A stretch of DNA of 64,000 nt, taken from assembly GCA_047967505.1 (NCBI GenBank), contig CM106538.1; one strand, 5' to 3'. The translations under genes were made by a program, and so were the position numbers. This document shows, piece after piece, positions 58,280 to 64,000 of this stretch; within the stretch, counting starts at the first letter, position 1, and each line of letters starts with the position of its first letter. A model generated the notes under the pieces. That model saw nothing but the letters and a program-made list of their open reading frames with translations. It did not search any database and was not told where the DNA came from. The DNA is from Dipteris shenzhenensis. Its lineage: Eukaryota; Polypodiophyta; Polypodiopsida; Gleicheniales.

Positions 58280-58470
58280 TAAGAGGGGGTGTTAAGAATG
58301 GTGTAAATTGCACCAAGGGGTTATGGGACGAACCCTAACCCTAACCCTAAGGGGTCCATGTACATATTCTCACTTTCCATGGAATACAACTTAGTGTACA
58401 GTTACTAAACGTGTGTGCACTCCTCACTCTCCCTCTCTCACTTTTGTTGTCGCATACTGGATCAAAAATG
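58280..58470 (+). repeat. Polypurine tract and copia 3' LTR start with telomere-like motif
   Basis: TAAGAGGGGG (58280-58289) is followed by TGTTAAGAATGG (LTR start 58290), the usual copia junction. Inside, AACCCTAACCCTAACCCTAA lies at 58331-58350. The LTR end is not defined. An earlier TTAAGAGGGGCAAG at about 58131 could be a second, duplicated polypurine tract. Confidence 0.6.
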
Positions 58471-58800
58471 CATCTCTTACCTCTTGATATTCAACATCCC
58501 AATTTTGGATTCCTGAAATAACTCTAAAACCATATCCTTGCTTCACCTTGTGGACAATAGCTTAGGATTTGCGAAGAAATCTAGGTCTATCTTTGCCTTT
58601 TAGCAACTATGTGAGCTCTAGGTCTTCGATGAATTGAGAAGCATCCTCATTAGGCAACTTAGGGAAATCTTGGGCCATCTCCCTCTTGCAACAATAGCTA
58701 CATATGCACGTGAGTACTTCTCCTCAGTAGTCACAAAACCTTCCTAAAGAAGGCTTCGTGATGAAATATCCAAAATAGTGATGAGAAAAACCAGAGGACT

Positions 58801-59367
58801 ATGGGTAGCCTTTATGATAGATCTCTAACGCACAAACCTACACCAAACGCTAGAAAAAGGGCTGGCAATTCATATATCTCATCAACACATTTTGTAATAA
58901 TTATGATGTCTACAACCCACACTACTTCTACAAACAAGAATGATCATCAAAAGGGTCTCTCATACACAAAAAAGACTCTGTTATGGTGCAAAGTAGGAGC
59001 ACCACCCACCTTCCAATCCCAAGACACTTACAAACTTCTTCTGCTCCTTAAAAACAACTACTTTTTGATGCCTTTCACAACAAAAACAAGTTTCTTGTTG
59101 CGTTTTGAGTTTTTAATCGTCTCTCCTCATAATTTTGGCCCTAAATTCTTCTATAAAGTCATATATATCAATCTCAGCTTTGCGTCAATAAACAAAAATC
59201 CTAAATACGAGCTACAGATAAGAAGTTATCGCAAAAATAGTGACTGTTGCTTTTTTTGGGGAGGTGCAATTGCTTTTTTAATCTACATGCTCTTTACCTA
59301 CACCTCCAATGGCCTATCTACTAGTAGTTCCACACTCAACAATCACTTTCTATCGTCATGCAAATAA
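58801..59367 (+). other. Unrecognised 188-aa ORF
   Basis: Open frame of 188 aa, rich in Ser, Thr and Asn, with a hydrophobic stretch FWGGAIAFLIYMLFTY near the C-terminus. No family is recognised. It lies between copia and gypsy relics and may be chance. Confidence 0.18.
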
Positions 59368-59479
59368 GCATCTAGTCTTAGTATGCAAAACATGACCTAA
59401 GATGTACAATAGTATCAATTTCACCTACCCATCAGCAGTTCAAAAACGGGGTCCTCAAAAACTGCCTGTCAACATTACC

Positions 59480-60640
59480 ATCATTAAGGAAGAAATTTAA
59501 AAGCTATTTGACGTAAGTTTTGTACATGAGATCAAAAATACAGAGTGGGTATCTCCAATAGTGATAGTGATCTTAAAAAAAGGCAAAACTAGGGTGTGTG
59601 TAGACCTAAAAAATGTTAATGACGCCACTCATCGAGATCACTACCTAGTTTCATTTATTGAGCATGTACTAGAAAGAGTAACTGGCAAGGAAGCTTAGAA
59701 TTTTCTTGATGAGTTGTTTGGATACAACCAAGTCTTCATTACAATTGAATACCAACATAAGATGGCATTTGCCACTATTCACATTCAGAGTGATTTCCTT
59801 TGGGCTTACTAATGCTTTGGCAGTTCCAAAGATTGATGATTACGGTGTTTTAAGAATGCCTAAGGGATTTCCTAGAATTTTTCCTAGATGACCTATGTAT
59901 TCATTCAAAGTGGGACAAGCATCTATGATACTTGAGACTAGTGTTTGAAAGGTGTAGGCTATACCAAAATTCTTTCAACCCTCTCATATGCCAATGGGTT
60001 AAGCACGGAGGGATCTTAGGGGACATTGCATCCAAAAATGGAATTTCCATGACTAAAACAAGATCAAGCTCATCTTGGAGCTACTTCCTCCTACCAACCC
60101 TAAGGGTGTATAATGTTTTACAAGGCACACGGGTTATTTGTAGATGTAGCTAAATTTGTTAAATGTTATGACCCCTACCAAAGAGCATCCATACCCCAAA
60201 GGAAGGACTATATGCCCCTCATTGGTGTACTTACTTAGTTGGACCTATATGCCCCTCATTGGTGTACTTACTTAGTTGGACATATAAGTCTAGTGGGCAA
60301 AGGCACACAAGAGCAGTACATTCTTGTTGCAACAACTGAATACTTTACCAAGTGGGCCAAAGCTAAAGGCAATAGAAAACACGATGTTAGATAAAAGGCT
60401 AAATTTCTATATGATAATGTTATATCATGCTTTGATTGTCCTTTGGAGATAGTCAATGATTGAGAAGGTCACTTCACAAATGACACAATACAGATCCTTA
60501 TGTGTGAGTTCTTAGTTATTCATAGAAAATCCACACCCTACTAGCCTACAGGAAATGGAAAAGCCAAAAGATTGAACAAGACCTTGCGTAACACAATGTA
60601 GATTATAAGGTCCCAACATTGAAGGTTCATTGTAATGGCT
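59480..60640 (+). pseudogene. Ty3/gypsy RT and integrase relic with internal deletion
   Basis: RT blocks: IKNTEWVSPIVIVILKKGKT, VCVDLKNVNDATHRDHYLVS, EHVLERVTGKEA and HKMAFAT, the plant gypsy RT fingers and palm, then LRLVFERCRLY (59936-). Around 60280 the reading moves to integrase: LVGKGTQEQYILVATTEYF, TKWAKAKGNRK, FLYDNVISCFDCPLEIVND, then GHFTND. RT thumb, RNase H and the integrase zinc domain are missing. Several stops, including TGA after VND (60462-60464) where Gln is usual. It is related to the relic at 1.6-3.0 kb. Confidence 0.82.
60208..60282 (+). repeat. 37-bp tandem duplication
   Basis: CTATATGCCCCTCATTGGTG... is repeated exactly or nearly so at 60209 and 60246, at the joint between the RT and integrase parts of the gypsy relic. 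Confidence 0.9.
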
Positions 60641-61019
60641 AGGAATTACCTGTCACACTACTTAACGGAGGGTCCAGTCACAAGTGTGAATATTCTCTCA
60701 TAGCACATGGATGATAAGATGGGATTAATAGATCTAGATCCAACCCCATTCTAGGTCAAAATAGTAGATCAGATGTGATGTGTATAGAAATACGACACAA
60801 TGGCGGAGAGATCGTTTGACAACAATGATAGTACAATAACCAAAGAATAGACACAATAGAGCATAATAATAAAAATTGTATCGCCAAATAAGATACAATT
60901 GATGGTGTTGTCCACCCATGCACTCTCCAGGAGAGCTTTAATGGTGATCTAGACAGACTCTAGAGGAGGACTTGATGTAGGGGTATTGGCACTCAATGTT
61001 GAGGCTTGAGAAGTGACCT

Positions 61020-61400
61020 CCTTATATAGCCCTTTGTAGTAGACCAATTCCACCACACTGGTGGGCTGGCGGTGGCACATACATATTGACTTAGCACATT
61101 GCGTGACTAAGTGTGAGGACGGTGGCACATGTTTGCTTGAATTTTTGCCACTGGCCAAAGACCATTGACCACTGACCATCGACCATCGACCACGTGTACA
61201 TAAGAAAATTCAAACACAAATGCTTGCGTGCATGCAATGGACATATTGTCGCGGGTCGGGCCCTATCGATAGAACTTAGATCCCACTTGTTGACCCCAGA
61301 CAACCAAGATCGAGGGCGCTGCCCCCGAACCCCCATGGAGTTTGTTGTTCCTTCTACCATCTCCTAACCGTCAAACGGTCACCATGAGACCTCATCTAGT
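61020..61400 (-). repeat. LTR-like DNA with TATA box and GACCAYY repeats
   Basis: On the minus strand GGGCTATATAAGGAGG (about 61020-61035) is a strong TATA-like box. Upstream on that strand are five GACCAYY heptamers (61158-61192 on plus) and a GC-rich TTCGGGGGCAGCGCCC stretch (about 61319-61334). The composition resembles a retrotransposon LTR, but no partner copy was seen. Confidence 0.35.
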
Positions 61401-61937
61401 ATCAAAACTAGGATTCTACCAATGTCCTGGGTTCACACCATGGCTTCTCCTCATAATGGGAGCCTTACAAAAGGGCACTCTGGAACATTCGTGGTTACAT
61501 ATGAGAGGTGGGCATTGCACATATACCAACAGTTTGATCCCTTCGGTCAATCTGAAATCAATAAATAGTGATTCAAGGACTGCATTTCAACATTTTTATA
61601 TTCAGATGGGAAAGGGCGACCTATCATACCCAATACTTTCCAGCAGGACATGATTCAAAGCAATTGGGGTCAAGTAGGATTGGGGCGTATCAGGTTCCAT
61701 GCTAGTAGACTCCATGTCAACTGGTGACATGACTCAATCCACATCATTCATCTATTATGTTTGGCCAGAGAGCCCACACCTCTCTTCTTGGCATTGCTAA
61801 GAGGAGTTGATATGCTCACAGTCTGTGATGTATAAATCAGCCGTTTGTAATGATTAATATAATCTTGCTTGTGGCTCTCTTGGTCTTCTTACATTGCTCA
61901 TCTGCTCCGCTCTCTGTAGCTAGTAATGACGCAGTCG

Positions 61938-62495
61938 TTACAATATAGCCGATACTGCAACACTTGACACTATATAAGACCTACCAAAAATGTCATTTTG
62001 AATGGCCTTCGAAAGACACCGCAACAAAAAAAAATCTCTTCCCATAAATCTGGGAATATACCTTCCACCGGAGCACTCCACGCCTAATGTGGATGGACAC
62101 ATCACAATCGTAAGCAAGAAAAACTTGAAATTCTCCCAAGGTTGAAACCCTCCTTGTAAAGAACAAGTAAACCCCCCCAGTGACCAACTTCTCAATCGCC
62201 GACTCACATCGAACTGCAGCCTACACAAAAACTTATGTTTAGTACCATTTTTCCTCGAGCCTTTCCTTGTTTTCCCTTCTATGTCCGCATAGACAATTTG
62301 CCCTGCCGCCTCCTCTAAAAGAGCATAAGATCCTCCCAACAACTTCCAGGTGACTCTCTTAGCATTCGATCTTTGATCCTCCATTGTTGACTTCTCCCCT
62401 TTGACCCCTAGATCCTTCCCAATTTCACCCCTGGAATCCTTCACCCGAAGGTCAACATGCACAACTCGATCGTCAAAAATCATCTCACACACCAC
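61938..62495 (-). other. Unrecognised 185-aa minus-strand ORF
   Basis: Open frame of 185 aa. The N-terminal half is charged (VHVDLRVKDSRGEIGKDLGV, KTRKGSRKNGTKHKF) and the C-terminal half hydrophobic and aromatic. No family recognised. The charged half could be the edge of a LINE ORF1 or a retroelement; this is a guess. Confidence 0.25.
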
Positions 62496-62734
62496 CCCAC
62501 CAACCTAAACAAGCCCATTGCTCATCCAAAACACATACAAAAGTTAACGTTGCACTACCTCTACTTGACACCTACATTGACACTACTCTTACCCAAGTCC
62601 TTACATATGCAACTTGTCAATTACCGAAAAACCCTAAAACACACTGAACGAACACGAACCAATTGCTCGCTTCACTCTTGCTTGCTCAACTCTTGTCAAT
62701 CTTGAGTGTAGTGTGCTTTATGATTTATGTATGT

Positions 62735-63225
62735 GGTAATTACGACCATCTTCATTTGGTGGTGGCCATCTTCATTTGGTGGTGGCCACCAATGGTGGCG
62801 TCTAAGATTACCAACCACGCATGTGGTGGCAGTTAATATTCCAACGGGTTGGTAGTTAGTTACCAACCAAAGAAGTGGCCCACAATCACTAGCCTACTAT
62901 AGTTAGCACTACCAAGTTATGCATGCATGATTACTACGAGTGCAGTAAACTACCAGTCTCATCAAGATCGCATGCCTAGTTACAATGCATGGTAATGAGT
63001 GATTAGAGATGATCAGGCTTCATGATTTACTTTTGTTGTAATTACTGCCCAGTGGTGGTGGCTCTCATGAGCCCCATCTATGGAGGCTAAGATTCCACCG
63101 AGCTGGTAGTTAATTACCAGCCACCGCATTGGCCCGCAATTACTCACCTACTAGTTACCAACATCGGGCTTGCATGATCATTAGAGGGCAATTAATTACC
63201 AGTCACGAGCTTGCATGCGGATAAA
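62735..63225 (+). repeat. Diverged duplicated block with GTGGTGGCC units
   Basis: CTTCATTTGGTGGTGGCCA occurs twice in tandem (about 62751-62791). The following segment (CTAAGATTACC.. GGTAGTTAGTTACCAACC.. GGCCCACAATCACTAGCCTAC) recurs in diverged form at about 63088-63160 (CTAAGATTCC.. GGTAGTTAATTACCAGCC.. GGCCCGCAATTACTCACCTAC). Both contain short near-palindromes of GGTAGTTAATTACC type. Confidence 0.7.
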
Positions 63226-63229
63226 AACA

Positions 63230-63745
63230 AGCGAGTACAAGTACTCGTGTGCACTGACCTTAGAGGGACGAGTTGATTTGGGGGGGGGAGAGAGAGAGAG
63301 AGAGCTCACGAGAATAGAAAGTGGCCAAACATGGCCTAAAAACAAGGAGGGACACTTTTTAAAAAAAGTGTTAGGAGAGCACTGCCTATTTTTAAGTGTT
63401 AGGAGAGCACTCCATACAGGAGGGCAAATCGTGTTTTTCCCCTTTGAAATTGTCAACATCCAAGGATGGGAAAAGGGCCGTGAGCATATTTTTAACCTCG
63501 AAATCTTGGAACACCCCGACATCATACTTTCACAAAGAAGAAAGCCTCTTCATTCAACACATTCTTTAGACCAGTTTTTGCTGCCATACGTGTAGATTAA
63601 TCCTGAGAATTTGATACCATGTGATGGTTGCCTCAATCCTGTTGGAACACATGATCAGACGCCCCTAATTAAAAGAACATTCTCAAAAGATGAAGAAACA
63701 CTCTGCTAAGGGATGATAACTCAGATGTTCAAAGAGGGATTACTC
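63230..63745. other. Probable 3' flank of minus-strand gene
   Basis: No family motif. Contains a G9 and (GA)n at 63282-63303 and a short duplicated AGTGTTAGGAGAGCACT. It may include the 3' UTR of the gene at the right edge. Confidence 0.35.
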
Positions 63746-63747
63746 GT

Positions 63748-63999
63748 CTATGAAATCTCCACATTCATGGTGGCAGGTATGTTTGGATTCGAAAATAGCA
63801 GCTCCTTGTATTCCATGAGTTTTGATGCCAGCTGAACCTTGCTGTCTGATCCACTGTATCCAATGCCTCTGAGAAGGCACTCCAACTGCAAATCACTTTT
63901 CAACAGCCCAAGCTGCAAAAAGTTCTTGGTCACCTCATTCAAGTAGACAGGCAGGAAATCAGGCTCCTCCATATCCTCATCCTCGCCTTCATCAATCTG
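63748..63999 (-). CDS. 3' end of an unidentified gene, runs off window
   Basis: The minus-strand frame is open from the window edge to a stop at 63748-63750, 83 residues. It starts in an acidic run (DEGEDEDMEEPD), then FLPVYLNEVTKNFLQLGLLK, SDLQLECLLRGIGYSGSDSK and VQLASKLMEYKELLF. The helical Leu-rich part with a Gly turn and LASKLMEYK is protein-like and shows no stops, unlike the TE relics around it. I do not recognise the family. Probably the last exon of a host gene, with its start outside the window. Confidence 0.45.
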   Translation of the reverse strand, partial: QIDEGEDEDMEEPDFLPVYLNEVTKNFLQLGLLKSDLQLECLLRGIGYSGSDSKVQLASKLMEYKELLFSNPNIPATMNVEIS

Positions 64000-64000
64000 G

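Noticed and set aside
58331-58350. True interstitial telomere
   Set aside because: Only three hexamers plus two bases, lying inside an LTR-like sequence; too short to infer a telomere fusion.

Overview
The window is nuclear DNA from a land plant with a large, repeat-choked genome. It holds one clear host gene with four exons, each joined by GT-AG introns in correct reading phase. That gene encodes a SMAX1-LIKE (SMXL/D53 family) Clp-ATPase-like repressor. Almost everything else is plant transposon debris: Ty1/copia, Ty3/gypsy (including a chromodomain chromovirus), plant L1-type LINEs and a Mutator-like (MULE) coding region. The 4.1 kb TE-carrying intron, the density of old stop-riddled elements and the low gene density fit a gymnosperm (a fern is possible). 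The clade is an inference, and no species can be named from sequence alone.

Layout. 1-6.5 kb: a copia RNase H tail with the start of its 3' LTR, a LINE endonuclease relic (-), a gypsy RNase H/integrase relic (+) and a long unidentified stop-riddled coding relic (+). 7-12 kb: purine-rich tandem repeats, unidentified minus-strand coding segments, then a minus-strand copia gag-protease-integrase whose frame passes into a protein-kinase-like domain where reverse transcriptase should be. 12-20 kb: a minisatellite, then several internally deleted minus-strand gypsy gag/protease/integrase pieces and a CGTAC-rich block. 20-26 kb: mostly featureless, with local duplications. 26.3-27.4 kb: a CpG-rich, G-run-rich island unlike its neighbours. 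27.4-38 kb: intergenic DNA with microsatellites, a LINE tail bounded by an 18-bp target duplication, a 358-bp tandem triplication containing a copia RT motif, and a second LINE segment.

38.4-49.5 kb: the SMXL gene on the + strand. It has a pyrimidine-rich leader, a 64-aa in-frame upstream ORF and four exons predicting 991 aa. Intron 2 holds a young, internally deleted chromovirus (42683-45872, two LTRs, TSD TGTGC, tRNA-Met primer site, polypurine tract). The protein has GRGKM where SMAX1/D53 have FRGKT, and it stops just after the region where the D2 domain normally continues.

51.6-52.5 kb: a cluster of five foldback hairpins that share a CAGCG-type apex. 53.4-55.9 kb: a MULE/FAR1-like transposase frame with a SWIM zinc finger, broken only by two TAG codons. 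56.8-60.7 kb: copia RT/RNase H followed by an LTR start carrying (AACCCT)3, then an internally deleted gypsy RT/integrase. 61-63.2 kb: LTR-like DNA, an unrecognised ORF and duplicated non-coding blocks. 63.75-64 kb: the 3' end of an unidentified minus-strand gene that runs off the window.

Many stops in the TE relics sit where the family expects Gln or Arg, and all five LTR-LTR substitutions in the young chromovirus are C/T. Both fit long-term cytosine methylation and deamination. Coordinates of degenerate relics are approximate. All alignments are by eye, with no database search.
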